Positions 19,148 through 28,631 are shown, numbered from the stretch's first letter. The stretch: DNA of 64,000 nt from Nonomuraea muscovyensis (GCF_014207745.1 NZ_JACHJB010000001.1:124001-188000); one strand, 5' to 3'. Numbers and translations: made by a program. The notes: generated by a model from the sequence alone, not told the origin.

Positions 19148-19951
19148 CTACTGGCCGCCGGTGCGGGAGGACCAGAGCGGCTTCTCGTCCTCGCTGTAGA
19201 TGACCGCGTTGCCGTCGTTCTGGATCAGGAGGAAGGCGCCGGGACTCGGCGCGGTCCTGGAGCTCCACAGGGCCTTCTTAGCCGCGCTGTAGACGACGAG
19301 GTTGCCGTCGGCCTGCATGACCGCGTACGCCCCCGCGCTCGGGGCCGTCTCGCTGCTCCACAGGGCTTCGGCCCTGCGGTAGAGCACCAGGTTGCCGTCG
19401 TCCTGCATGACCAGCGTGAACCTGCGGTCGGCCGAGCGGACGTAGTCACCGGCCCGCAGCGCCCGGTTGGGGCTCAGCTTGGCGATGGTGGACTTGCGCT
19501 CCCACAGCGGGGCTCCGTCCTCGCTGTAGATGACCAGGTTGCCGTCGTTCTGCACGGCCAGCATCGCGCCGGGAGCGGGGGCCGTGCGGCTGCTCCACAG
19601 CGCCTTCTTGGCCGCGCTGTAGACGACGAGGTTGCCGTCGGCCTGCATCGCCGCGAACGTGCCCCGGCCGCCCGTGGTGCCCGTGTCCCACAGCGCCTTC
19701 TTGGCGGCGTTGTACAGGACGAGGTTGCCGTCATGCTGCATAACCAGCGTGTACTCGCCGCCGGCCGACCGGACGGTCGCGCCGCCCTTGAGCAGCTCTC
19801 CCGACTCCAGGATGCCGCCCGCCGAGGCCACCGAGGCCGCCGTGGCGTTGGTGGTGGCGGCGGCGGTGGTGGCGGTGGCGGCCCCCGCCGACGCCAGCGC
19901 CAGGGCCGCTCCCAGCGTCACCGCGACCGCCGTCTTCCTTGCTGCACGCAT
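19148..19951 (-). CDS. Secreted protein with two bulb-type mannose-binding lectin domains
   Basis: The 267-aa product has a signal peptide (MRAARKTAVAVTLGAALALA, cleavage near the AxA motifs around residue 30). Two B-lectin domains follow, each with three QxDxNxVxY mannose-site motifs. All six are intact: QHDGNLVLY, QADGNLVVY and QNDGNLVIY in the first domain; QDDGNLVLY, QADGNLVVY and QNDGNAVIY in the second. The domains are so alike at DNA level (for example about 19275-19325 against about 19603-19650) that a recent internal duplication is likely. It is probably a secreted carbohydrate-binding protein. The start at 19951 is chosen because the signal peptide begins there. Confidence 0.9.
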   Translation of the reverse strand: MRAARKTAVAVTLGAALALASAGAATATTAAATTNATAASVASAGGILESGELLKGGATVRSAGGEYTLVMQHDGNLVLYNAAKKALWDTGTTGGRGTFAAMQADGNLVVYSAAKKALWSSRTAPAPGAMLAVQNDGNLVIYSEDGAPLWERKSTIAKLSPNRALRAGDYVRSADRRFTLVMQDDGNLVLYRRAEALWSSETAPSAGAYAVMQADGNLVVYSAAKKALWSSRTAPSPGAFLLIQNDGNAVIYSEDEKPLWSSRTGGQ

Positions 19952-20133
19952 GTATCCCCCGGAGGTGATGTCAGAGATGAAGGCCGGCACGCGCCGGCCG
20001 AGGCCACAATCTAGGCCGCCGGGACGTGCCCGAGTCGTCGCTTCCGAAGGGCTGTAAATGTTGCGCCCGCAACCGTCGGCCGCCCTTCGGCGGCTCGGCC
20101 GTAGGAGGAAGGCGGGCACTCTAGGCTGTACGG

Positions 20134-21006
20134 GTGGATCTCGAGGCGGCACTCGCGGACATCGCCGGCGCGCACGGCGGCAGGGGCGCCCCGGTGCTCC
20201 ACCCCACCCGCACCGACGTGGTGGTGCTGCGCCGGGGCGAGGTCGTGGTCAAGGCCCACTCGGCCCGCGAGGACGCCGCGGCGTTACGGGTGCGGTTACG
20301 CGCCGTCGCCTCGGCGGCGCTGCACGGCGTGATGCTCGCCCCGTTGCATCCCGACGTGCTGAGCGTGGCGGGACGCCTGGTGACGGTCTGGCCCGCCGGC
20401 CGGCCCGTCTCGCCCGACGAGCTCGACGACGCGCCGTGGGAGGAGGGCGCCCGGCTGCTGGCCAGGCTGCACGCCACCCCGCTCACCCCGCTGCCGCCGC
20501 TGCCCCCGGCGGGCGGCCCGGCGCGGGTCGCCCGAGCGGTCGGGCGGATGCCCGGTGACGGCCCCGTCGCCGGGCTCGTCCGGCAGGCGTTCGCCGAGCT
20601 GCCCGAGCCGGAGCCGGGCCCCGGCCTGCTCACCCACGGCGACTGGCATCTGGGCCAGCTCGTGCACCGCGACGGCTGGCTGCTCATCGACGTCGACGAC
20701 CTGGGCGCCGGCGACCCGGCGTGGGACCTGGCCAGGCCGGCCGCCTGGTACGCGGCCGGGCTGCTGGACCCGGCCGTGTGGGAGCGGTTCCTCGGCGCCT
20801 ACCTGGCGGCGGGCGGCCCGGCCCTGCGCGGCGGCGAGGACCCGTGGCGGTGGCTCGATCTTCCGGCCCGCGCGCTGACCGTCCAGCTCGCCGCGGTCGC
20901 GGTGCTGAACGCCCACCGGGAGGCGCGGGAACTCGACGAGGTCGAACATTCGTTGGTCGAGTCGTGCAACAGAATCGTCCGAGCGTGGCGGGGTTGCGCG
21001 CGGTAG
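20134..21006 (+). CDS. APH-fold small-molecule kinase (phosphotransferase family)
   Basis: The 290-aa product belongs to the aminoglycoside phosphotransferase/choline kinase-like family. LTHGDWHLGQLV (about 167-178) is the catalytic HGD motif, with Gln where Asn is usual, and LIDVDDLGAGDPAWDLARPA (about 185-204) is the metal-binding block. The N-terminal lobe is short and has VVVKAHSARED as the ATP-binding Lys region. The substrate is unknown. It starts with GTG and has little ribosome binding site. Confidence 0.8.
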   Translation: MDLEAALADIAGAHGGRGAPVLHPTRTDVVVLRRGEVVVKAHSAREDAAALRVRLRAVASAALHGVMLAPLHPDVLSVAGRLVTVWPAGRPVSPDELDDAPWEEGARLLARLHATPLTPLPPLPPAGGPARVARAVGRMPGDGPVAGLVRQAFAELPEPEPGPGLLTHGDWHLGQLVHRDGWLLIDVDDLGAGDPAWDLARPAAWYAAGLLDPAVWERFLGAYLAAGGPALRGGEDPWRWLDLPARALTVQLAAVAVLNAHREARELDEVEHSLVESCNRIVRAWRGCAR

Positions 21007-21046
21007 GTTTTCCTCACAGACCCGAGGCCAAGGAGACCGACTAGAG

Positions 21047-21313
21047 ATGCATTGCCCCAAGTGCCACGGCAACATGCGCACCTACGAACGCAACGGCGTT
21101 CACATCGAGCAGTGTGACAACTGCCGCGGAATCTTCCTCGACTACGGCGAGCTGGAGACGCTGACCCGGATGGAGTCCAGCTACCACGCCGCTCCGCCGC
21201 CCCCCGCCCCCGGCGGCCCGGCCTGGGGCGCCCCGCCGCACGGCGGGCACCACGGCGGCCACTACGGCCACCACCGCCAGCGCAGCTGGGTGGGCATGCT
21301 CTTCTCGACCTGA
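21047..21313 (+). CDS. TFIIB-type zinc-ribbon protein
   Basis: The 88-aa protein opens with MHCPKCHGNM and then EQCDNCRGIFLDYGELETL, a CxxC-CxxC zinc ribbon of the zf-TFIIB family. A Pro- and His/Gly-rich tail (GGHHGGHYGHH) follows and may bind metal. Such small proteins are common in actinobacteria and their role is unknown. It follows the APH-like gene by 40 bases on the same strand, with AGGAGA before the ATG. Confidence 0.85.
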   Translation: MHCPKCHGNMRTYERNGVHIEQCDNCRGIFLDYGELETLTRMESSYHAAPPPPAPGGPAWGAPPHGGHHGGHYGHHRQRSWVGMLFST

Positions 21314-21429
21314 CCCGGTCTACGAAGCAAGGCCGCGCACGCAAGACGTGGGCGGCCTCGTCCACGTTCGGGGGCGGACGTCCCTGGCGGTCATATGCGG
21401 CCACGCGGCAGGAGGCTCAGTTGGCCGCG

Positions 21430-21517
21430 TCAGTCGTTCTCGTTCAGCTCGTCCAGGATTCTCTGGACCTTGGTCACGGTGGGATGCACCTGCCCGTAGC
21501 GGGCCCGCAGATCGGGG
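21430..21517 (-). pseudogene. Possible 3' fragment of an unknown gene
   Basis: On the minus strand about 28 residues (RARYGQVHPTVTKVQRILDE, then LNEND) run to a stop at 21430. An upstream in-frame stop and the start of the plus-strand fragment at 21518 cut it off. It looks like the last helix of a normal protein but I cannot name the family. The evidence is weak. Confidence 0.25.
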
Positions 21518-22063
21518 CTGACCGGCTACCGCCTGCAGGCCCAGGTGCTGGGACCGGACGGCATCCCGCCCATCACCGACCCGCAGCAGGCCGCCGAGCA
21601 TCCGGACCTGGCCGCCATGTCGGTGATGGTGCACGGTCGCGACCGCAAGGTCATCGAGGCGTTCGCCACGGCGCTCGCCGAGACAGGCGGCGAACACGCT
21701 CCGAAGTACTATGAATACGCGTAAAGCATGTCCGCGCCCGAGATCCGCCGCCTCCTGGAGGAGATCATGACGTCCACAGACTGGCCGGTCTACAGCCCGT
21801 TCGCCCGCGAACACTTCGGCCGCGGCAAGGCAGAAGGCAAAGCGGAAGGCAAGGCGGAAGGTAAGGCGGAAGGCAGGGTCGAAGGTCAGGCGGAAGAAGC
21901 CGCCAGGTCGGTGCTGCTCGTGCTGGCCGCCCGTGGCTTCGACATCCCCGACGGCACCCGCGTCCGGATATCCACGTGCACGGATCTCACCCAACTCGAA
22001 ACCTGGCTCACCCACGCCGCCACCACCGAGACCCTCGAGGACATGTTCAACGAGTCGGGCTGA
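21518..22063 (+). pseudogene. Broken Rpn-like PD-(D/E)XK nuclease family gene
   Basis: Two blocks in the same frame are separated by a TAA at 21722. The first reads TGYRLQAQVLG, PPITDPQQAAEHPDLAAMSV and HAPKYYEYA. The second reads MSAPEIRRLLEEIMTSTDWP and SPFAREHFGRG, then five GKAEG-type repeats of 12 bases, and a C-terminal helix. This order matches the C-terminal half of the actinobacterial Rpn/transposase-associated nuclease family. The N-terminal nuclease core is absent and the join at about 21518 is abrupt. The second block (21728-22063, 111 aa) could still be translated from its own ATG, but it would lack catalytic residues. Confidence 0.6.
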
Positions 22064-22162
22064 CAGCGCCCGCGACAGTGGCCGATGCAGCTGAGCGGAA
22101 GCGGCACAGCGCCGTAAGGATGGACGTTCCGCGAGCGCTCAGCTTGCGGGCCCGCACCCCGG

Positions 22163-23395
22163 TCACCGCAGGTCGCTGATCAGTTCCGTGAGGAGCCGCT
22201 CCTCCATCACGGCCCGTCCGGAGGCCGTCATGCACCGCGTCAGCTCCGGCTCCCACGGGCTCGGCACGGCGGCGCCCTTCAGCGGTTCGGACTCGCCCCG
22301 GCCCAACGCCTCCTCGTAGGTGAGCGCGTCCATCCGCCACGGCACGGCACCGTAGCGGGCGATGGCCGCAGCCGTGGTCCGCAGGCCGGTCCAGTCGAAA
22401 TCGCCCCGCCATCGCACCCGTCCGGCGAAGCTCTCCAGCAGCCGCGCACAGGCCAGTGAGGGGACGCCTTCGGTGCAGATCAGCGGCGCGGTCGTGGTCC
22501 CCACCGCCGCACGCAGCACCGCGGGGTTCTCGCACACGTACACCTCGGGCGAGGTGGCCCGCAGCGGCATGGCCACGAGCTGGTGCAAGGTAATGCGGAA
22601 CGGCGTGGCGTGGTCGGCGGCCGAGGTCAGCCACTCCGCCAGCGGCGAGCCGGTCGCCCGGATCCCGAGCACCAGCACCTGGCTGGCCAGGTCGTCCACG
22701 ATCACCCCCGCCGACTCCCAGAGCTCGCGCCGTTCGCGTGCCGAGCTGGGCACGGGAGTGCTCTCGCGGGCGGCCAGAGCGCGCATCACCAGCCTGGCCA
22801 GCGGCGTCCCGGACAGCGCCTTGGTGTCGCCGGTGGCCTGCTCGGCCAGCACGCTGACAGGCAGGGTGGCGGCGGGCAGCAGGTCGAGCACCGCACGCGC
22901 CCGGCGGATGAGCGTCCCGCCCTGGCGTACGGCCTTGGTCAGGGTGCCGTCGGCGCGGAGCGCCGAGACCCACGCGTCGAACCACGGCTCGCCCGCATGC
23001 CGGCAACCGGCGAGTACGGCATGCAGTTCGGCCCTGGCATCCTCCTCCCGGGCACGCACGTCAGCGCGGACCGGCACGGCTCCGGTCAGGGCCGGCACCG
23101 CTTCCCGCAGGTCGTCGCAGATCCCGGCACGGGCGAGCACGGACTCCAGCACCCGCGGGTCGACGCTCAGCGTGCCGCTCCCACCACGATCGCGGCGGCC
23201 GAGCAGGGCGGCGACGGCGCGGCGCTCGGTGTCGGTGGGTTCGCGAAGGATGAGGGGAGCGTAGAGGTCCCGGCCGTGTTCCAGCCGCTCGGCGAAGCGG
23301 GCCACGACGCGGGCGAGTCCGGCCGCGCCCAGGGTGCGCCGCAGCCGCGCCGGGTCGCTCACCACAGGCCGGCCCACCGCCGGGTCGCTCACCAC
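22163..23395 (-). CDS. jetD: Wadjet nuclease subunit JetD (DUF3323/DUF2399, Toprim)
   Basis: The 410-aa product has the TIGR02679 architecture: an N-terminal DUF3323 segment (about 15-200) and a C-terminal DUF2399 domain with a Toprim-like core. Visible metal-site candidates are Glu289 in VYVCENP and the DxD at 332-334 in RGDFDWTGL. In Wadjet, JetD is the endonuclease that cleaves circular DNA extruded by the SMC complex. The first GTG (23395) follows GGAGGAAGA; the next GTG (23392) makes a GTGA overlap with the jetC stop and may be the true start. It is the last gene of the operon. Confidence 0.9.
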   Translation of the reverse strand: MVSDPAVGRPVVSDPARLRRTLGAAGLARVVARFAERLEHGRDLYAPLILREPTDTERRAVAALLGRRDRGGSGTLSVDPRVLESVLARAGICDDLREAVPALTGAVPVRADVRAREEDARAELHAVLAGCRHAGEPWFDAWVSALRADGTLTKAVRQGGTLIRRARAVLDLLPAATLPVSVLAEQATGDTKALSGTPLARLVMRALAARESTPVPSSARERRELWESAGVIVDDLASQVLVLGIRATGSPLAEWLTSAADHATPFRITLHQLVAMPLRATSPEVYVCENPAVLRAAVGTTTAPLICTEGVPSLACARLLESFAGRVRWRGDFDWTGLRTTAAAIARYGAVPWRMDALTYEEALGRGESEPLKGAAVPSPWEPELTRCMTASGRAVMEERLLTELISDLR

Positions 23396-26300
23396 AGGCC
23401 GTCTTCCTCCGGCTCTCTCACTTCAGGCTGGTGCTTCGCCGGGTCGCTCGCCACGGGCCGGTCCTCCGCCGGCTCGCGAGGAGCACGGGCGGAGGCGTCG
23501 CGCTCGACGGTCTCCGCGCGGACCCCGTCCCACTCCCAGGTCGTCACATGGACCGCGTCGATGCCGTCGCGCCGGACGAGCTGGTGGGTGGCGATGCCGG
23601 GCACGGTGGCGTAGAACCCCCACTCGCGTTCGCTGGTCATCGCCACGTCCAGGTCGAACGTGGTGAGCAGGCCGAGGCACTTGGCGCGGGCGTCGTCGTC
23701 CACTCCCGCGAAGGCCTCGTCCAGCGTCACCAGGCGCGGCGCGTGCGGATGCGCGGAGCGATAGTGCGAGGAGGCGGCGGCGAACAGCGGCAGCGAGACG
23801 GTCAGCACCCGCTCGCCGCCCGAGGCCGGCCCGGTGGCCGGTCGCCAGCGGCCGTCCTGGTAACGCTCGATGACGAAGGTGTGCCACGCGCGATAGTCCA
23901 GCGCCCTGCGCAGGTGCTCGGCCCACGTGCCGTGCGGGTCCTTGGCACGCTCGGCCTCGATCTGGGCCTGCAGGAAGTCGGCGACCGCGGCCCGGTCGGC
24001 GGGCGACCACAGTTCGGCACCCTGCCGCAGCAGCCTCGCGCGGGCCTCCGGAAGCCCTGCGGGGGCGTCCTTGTCCGGCAGCCAGGACATGCGCAGCCGC
24101 ATCCCGGTCGACGTGGGCCGCTCCTCCAGCTCCTTGTTCATCTCGGCGACCTGCACGTCGGCGTCGGCGATGAGCTGCTGTAGGTGTGCCGCCACGTCGT
24201 TGACCAGGTGCTCTTCGACGATCTCGCGCTGGCGCGCGGTCAGGGTCCGCTCCCGGTAGTCGAGTTCGGCCGACAGCAGCGCGGTCAGCTCGCCCGGCGG
24301 GCGTTCCTTGCCCTGGAACTGGATCGTCACCGTGAACCAGTCGGACAGTCCGGCGACGGCGTGGTGTCCGTGCCGGGTGAGCGCCTCGGACAGCTCGCTG
24401 TAGCGGCGCGTGATCTCGTCCTGGACCCGTCGCCACGCCTCGTCGGAGTCGTCGACCTCGGAGAGCGACTGCTCGACGCGGCGCGCGAGCCGTACTGCCG
24501 GGTCGGGCGCCCATGAGCCGGGCTGCTCCATCCGGCAGGCCACCTCCAGCAATCCGGTGTCGGCGAAGCGGCGCAGCGCGTCGATCGCCTGCTCGCGGGT
24601 GGCCACGGCCTCCGCCAGATTCGTCTGGAGCTGCTCCTGGCGGCCTTCGGCCTTGGCGCGGGCCGTGACCGCGTTCCTGTGCGCGCCGTCCAGGCGTTTG
24701 ATCTCGGCGGTCAGCTCGTTGATGCGGGTCTTTGTGACGGCGAGGCGTTCGCGCAGCTCGTCGACCGAGGCGCCGATGGCCTCCCGGAGCGTGTCCAGCC
24801 TGGCGCGCTCCTGCGCCGCCCGCCTGGCGGCCTCGCGCTCGCCATCCTCCGAGCGGCGCAGCGCGTCTTCGGCGATGGCCAGTTCCTCGGCCCACGTCCG
24901 GACCTCCGCCAGCCGCGCGGCATGCGAGCGTCCGGCCGCCACCAGTTCGGTGAGCGCCTGCCGGTAGGTGGCCAGGTCCTCCCTGACCTGGGCCAGGTCG
25001 CCGGGGTCGGCGGGCAGGCCGAGATCGTCCGCGGCGCGATCGCGGTCGGCTCGTGCGGCGGCGAGGTCGTCTTCGGCCCAGCGCACCTGCTCGGCCTGCT
25101 CCTCGACGGCGGTGCAGGTGTCGGCGTGCCGTTCCTCGGCTCCGCCGAGGGCGGCGTGCGCCGACCTGACCTGGTCGTCGAGCGGATGATCGGTCAGCTC
25201 GGCGGCGAGCGTGTCCTGGCGCGCGGTCAGGGCAGCGACCGCCTGCCGGGCGGCGTCGACCTGCTCTTCGGCCGCGGCGATGAGCGTCGCCAGTTCGGCC
25301 AGCCGCCGCAACCTGGCTTCCTCCCGTGTGGCCGCGCCCACGTATTCGGCGTCCGGCTTGGCCCAGGCGCCGTGCAGCGGCCCGAGCCGCCACCGCCCGT
25401 CGGAGCAGACGTAGGTGCCCGGCTGCTCCCCCCATCCGATACCGTCCAGTACGGCGCGCGCCGCGTCGTCGCCGGTGACCAGCACCCGGCTGAGCGAGGC
25501 GCCGACCGGCTCACCGGGCAGCGCGATCACGTCGTGCGCGTGCGGGTCGAGCAGCCTCCCGTCCGGAGTGACCCAGGCATCCAGCAGGCCGGAAGCTTCG
25601 AGCGCCGCCTCCAGTCCCGCGCGGTCGCGGGGGCCGACCTCCTCCCGGAAGTCCACCAGGGCCCACAGCGGCGCGCCAGGCTGTCCTTCCCGCACACCTT
25701 CACCGCGCGTGTACGGCACGCGCGGCCGGGCGAGCTCACCTGCGGCCAGCCGGTCGCGTTCCGCGGCCAGCTCGTCCAGTTCGGCGCGGCGTTGCTCCAG
25801 GCGCTGGGTGGCGGCGGCGACGGCGTGCGCCAGTTCGCGGGCGGCGCGGTTGCCCGCCTCCCGCAGGGCCGCCTCGGCCGGATGCGGCCCTGCCAAGGTC
25901 TGCGCCCAGCCGCTCAGGTCGAGGTCGTCGGGATGGGGCAGGGCGATCTCGCGCAGGCCGAGGCCGTACTGCCGCCAGGCGCTCACGTGCGCGGCGCAGG
26001 CCGCGGCCACCTCGGCGCGGGTCCGCTCCAGCCGGTCCGCCGCCCGGTCCCGTTCGCCTTCCCGCTGGACGAGCAGGGTGCGTGCGGCGACGACGTCCCG
26101 CTCGCGGGCCGTGGCCGTCTCGGCCAGCTTGGCCACGTGGGCGACGGCCTGTCCGCGGGTGTCCACGGCGGCGCGGGCGCGGGCTTCGGCGGCCGGATCG
26201 GTGAGCGCGGCCAGCAACTCTCCGTGGGCCGTGGCCAGGCCGGCGCGTTCGGCCGGCGGCGCGGCCTCCCGGGTACGGGCCAGCAGCGCCTGTTCGGCGA

Positions 26301-27444
26301 GGCCGGCCTCGGTCACCGCTTCGGCGTGCTTGCCGCGCCGTTTGGCCAGGGTGGCCTGTGCCGTCTCGACCGCCGCCACGGCGGCGGCCGCCGCCTCGTC
26401 CGCCTCGTCGGCGTAGCGTTCGGCGGTGTCGAGGTCCTTGATCCGCGTGTCCCCGGCCAGTTCTTCCCGTACGGCCTGCTGCTCGGCCAGCAGTGTGGCC
26501 GCCGTCTCCAGGCGTTCGGCGCTCTCGTGCTCCTCGCGGGTGGCCCGCGCGATCGACTCGGCGACGGTGGACAGATCACGGTTGACGTGTTCGTAGGCCG
26601 AGTGCGCCAGCCGTACCCCTCGGCTCTGCCTGCGCGCGGCGACCGCCGCGTAGCGCTGGTAGCGGGACAAGAAGCGGTCCACGTGGTCGCGGGTGTCACG
26701 CAGCGCGGCCAGTTCGTCGCGCTGCTGCTCCAGGTCGTGGAAGGCGGCGGCGACGTCGGCGATGAGCGCCTGGTCCATGGGAGCGAGCGCCTGCGAGAGG
26801 GCGCCGGACAGCTTCTTCTCGTCCGGCTTCTTGGTCAGGTGCGGCTGCCGGAGCTGGATGAGCAGGCTGACCAGCGCCTCGTAGCGCTCGACCCCCAGAT
26901 GGAACAGGCGCTCGTCCAGCAGCCGCCGGTACGCCGACGCCTGGGTGACGACCTGGCCGCGCGTGCCGATGGCCTCGGTGAGGCGGTCCTTCGTCAGGAC
27001 GGTCCCGTTCGGCCCGATGAGGAAGAGTTCGTCCCCTACCCGCCGGTCGGTGACGAAGAACCACCGGTCGGCGATGCCTTTGCCCTTGACGGCTTTCAGC
27101 CCGCATCCCACGGTGAGGAAGACCTGCTCACCGTCGCCGGCCACCCGTCCGAACTCCAGCCAGGTGTACCCGGTCCGCTCCTCGTAGCGCCCACCGAGCA
27201 GCAGGTTCCACTCCATGCGCTTGGCCGGGTCGCCGTCGGGCTCCACCCGGCTCGGCGACAACTCGCCGTCCAGCAGGAACGGCAGCGTCAGCGCCAGCAC
27301 CTTGGACTTGCCCGTGCCGTTGTTGCCGCGGAACAGGATCCGGCCGTCGCGGAACCGGAACTCCTGGTCGTCGTAGTAGAACAGATCCACGAGCCCGGTA
27401 CGCAGCGGCTGCCAGCGCGCCGTGATGGCGGTGGGGAGGCTCAT
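23389..27444 (-). CDS. jetC: Wadjet SMC-like ATPase JetC (TIGR02680)
   Basis: The 1351-aa product is an SMC/MukB-like ATPase. Walker A is FRGNNGTGKSKVLALTLPFL (about 39-58). Long Ala/Arg/Glu-rich coiled-coil arms span about 290-560 and 780-1000 around a hinge-like region containing GEGVREGQPGAPLWALVDF. Near the C-terminus the ABC signature SGGERVLTVSLP (about 1209) and Walker B RLVTLDEAFAGVDDDAR (about 1241) are intact. It is the motor that extrudes DNA loops in Wadjet. The ATG at 27444 overlaps the jetB stop (ATGA); upstream extension is excluded by jetB itself. Confidence 0.93.
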   Translation of the reverse strand: MSLPTAITARWQPLRTGLVDLFYYDDQEFRFRDGRILFRGNNGTGKSKVLALTLPFLLDGELSPSRVEPDGDPAKRMEWNLLLGGRYEERTGYTWLEFGRVAGDGEQVFLTVGCGLKAVKGKGIADRWFFVTDRRVGDELFLIGPNGTVLTKDRLTEAIGTRGQVVTQASAYRRLLDERLFHLGVERYEALVSLLIQLRQPHLTKKPDEKKLSGALSQALAPMDQALIADVAAAFHDLEQQRDELAALRDTRDHVDRFLSRYQRYAAVAARRQSRGVRLAHSAYEHVNRDLSTVAESIARATREEHESAERLETAATLLAEQQAVREELAGDTRIKDLDTAERYADEADEAAAAAVAAVETAQATLAKRRGKHAEAVTEAGLAEQALLARTREAAPPAERAGLATAHGELLAALTDPAAEARARAAVDTRGQAVAHVAKLAETATARERDVVAARTLLVQREGERDRAADRLERTRAEVAAACAAHVSAWRQYGLGLREIALPHPDDLDLSGWAQTLAGPHPAEAALREAGNRAARELAHAVAAATQRLEQRRAELDELAAERDRLAAGELARPRVPYTRGEGVREGQPGAPLWALVDFREEVGPRDRAGLEAALEASGLLDAWVTPDGRLLDPHAHDVIALPGEPVGASLSRVLVTGDDAARAVLDGIGWGEQPGTYVCSDGRWRLGPLHGAWAKPDAEYVGAATREEARLRRLAELATLIAAAEEQVDAARQAVAALTARQDTLAAELTDHPLDDQVRSAHAALGGAEERHADTCTAVEEQAEQVRWAEDDLAAARADRDRAADDLGLPADPGDLAQVREDLATYRQALTELVAAGRSHAARLAEVRTWAEELAIAEDALRRSEDGEREAARRAAQERARLDTLREAIGASVDELRERLAVTKTRINELTAEIKRLDGAHRNAVTARAKAEGRQEQLQTNLAEAVATREQAIDALRRFADTGLLEVACRMEQPGSWAPDPAVRLARRVEQSLSEVDDSDEAWRRVQDEITRRYSELSEALTRHGHHAVAGLSDWFTVTIQFQGKERPPGELTALLSAELDYRERTLTARQREIVEEHLVNDVAAHLQQLIADADVQVAEMNKELEERPTSTGMRLRMSWLPDKDAPAGLPEARARLLRQGAELWSPADRAAVADFLQAQIEAERAKDPHGTWAEHLRRALDYRAWHTFVIERYQDGRWRPATGPASGGERVLTVSLPLFAAASSHYRSAHPHAPRLVTLDEAFAGVDDDARAKCLGLLTTFDLDVAMTSEREWGFYATVPGIATHQLVRRDGIDAVHVTTWEWDGVRAETVERDASARAPREPAEDRPVASDPAKHQPEVREPEEDGLW

Positions 27445-28631
27445 GCGCCCTTCTTTCCGGTGATGGTCGGCTCGCCGAAGCCGAAGCGGGCCAGCGCGGG
27501 GAGAGGGATCAGCGACTCGCCGCGGACGTGGATCAGGCCCAGGGCGTCCAGGCGGTGGATCGCGCCCACGGTCAGCTCGGCCGCCGAGGCGTTCTTGCGC
27601 CACAGTCCGCGATGCCGTACGGCAAGCCGCTCCATCTCCGCCCTGGCCGCGGCGACCTCCACCGGAACGTCCGGGTACATCCGCAGGTGTTGAGCCAGGA
27701 AATCGGCGAGCAGGAGGGTCGCGTGACCGTCGGTGCCCTCTTCGGGCATGCCGAGATCGGTGGCTTCCCTGGTCGGGTCGAGCAACGCGATGCCCTCCGC
27801 CCGAACCTCGGCGACGAACCCGGTGCCCTCGACGAGCCGCTTGAGCAGCGGGCCTCGCTGGCGTTCCAGGTAGGCGCGTTCGGCCTCGGTCAGCTCCCGG
27901 TAGTAGAGCACGGGGTCGTCCAGCAGGCGGCGGGTCAGCGTGTGGCGGATCAGCCGGTTGCGCCCGTCGTCGGTGTCGGGCAGTACGTCCTCGGTGATCG
28001 CGACCAGCCGCTCGTGCAGCTCTCCGGCCTGGACAGTGGACGGCCCGCGCCTGGTCACCAGCAGGACGGCCAGCACCTTGCGGTTGACGTCGTAGAGCGC
28101 GTCGCCGGAGCCGCTGACGAACGCCGCCTCATCTCCGGCGACCTTGCCGAGCACGCCCTCGTTGATCAGCAGCGCCGCGACGGTGGCCAGGTCGGCGCGC
28201 TCCTCGCGGGTGCCGAGCGTGAACACCATCCCGGCCTCGACCAGGCCGGGATCACCGGCGATGGCCAGCATCCGCTCTGCCAGCCAGCCCAGCGTGACCT
28301 GCCCGTCGGCACGTTCCAGCACCGCCAGCGCCAGGCATGCCAGGGCGTAACGGCGGCGGCTGAACGGGACGTTCTTCTTCACCTGCGCCGAGCGGGTGCC
28401 GTCGCCGTGCCTCGCGGGGATCTTACGGAGCCTGGCCACCGCGGTGTCGGCATGCAAAGTCCAGCCGGTCTCCCGGGCGAACCAGTCGGCCAGCCAGCCC
28501 TGGTGGGTACGGACCAGGCGGAAGTCCGGATGCGTCGGGGTGAGCAACGGATGGCGCAGCAGCGCGCGGACGGCCCGGCGCCGGCCTTCCTCCCTGTCGG
28601 CGTCGAGAACGTCGCGGAACTCCTCAGCCAT
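27441..28631 (-). CDS. jetB: Wadjet subunit JetB (DUF2398/TIGR02678)
   Basis: The 396-aa product matches the DUF2398 family: MAEEFRDVLDADREEGRRRA, then ALLRHPLLTPTHPDFRLVRT near the start, and KNVPFSRRRYALACLALAVL at about 125. Late in the protein LLADFLAQHLR and a winged-helix-like C-terminus appear. JetB is the MukE/KITE-like partner that, with JetA and JetC, forms the SMC complex. It overlaps jetA by eight bases and jetC by four. Confidence 0.92.
   Translation of the reverse strand: MAEEFRDVLDADREEGRRRAVRALLRHPLLTPTHPDFRLVRTHQGWLADWFARETGWTLHADTAVARLRKIPARHGDGTRSAQVKKNVPFSRRRYALACLALAVLERADGQVTLGWLAERMLAIAGDPGLVEAGMVFTLGTREERADLATVAALLINEGVLGKVAGDEAAFVSGSGDALYDVNRKVLAVLLVTRRGPSTVQAGELHERLVAITEDVLPDTDDGRNRLIRHTLTRRLLDDPVLYYRELTEAERAYLERQRGPLLKRLVEGTGFVAEVRAEGIALLDPTREATDLGMPEEGTDGHATLLLADFLAQHLRMYPDVPVEVAAARAEMERLAVRHRGLWRKNASAAELTVGAIHRLDALGLIHVRGESLIPLPALARFGFGEPTITGKKGA

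Noticed and set aside
20079..20094. GCCGCC-CTTC-GGCGGC hairpin as a terminator
   Set aside because: It lies between divergent genes, upstream of both, so it ends no transcript seen here. It may be incidental in GC-rich DNA.
21822..21885. Tandem 12-base repeats considered as a CRISPR or regulatory array
   Set aside because: They are in-frame GKAEG codons typical of the Rpn-like family and have no spacers.
24679..27693. A 1004-codon open frame antisense to jetC
   Set aside because: It overlaps a gene with intact SMC motifs and shows no recognisable motif of its own.
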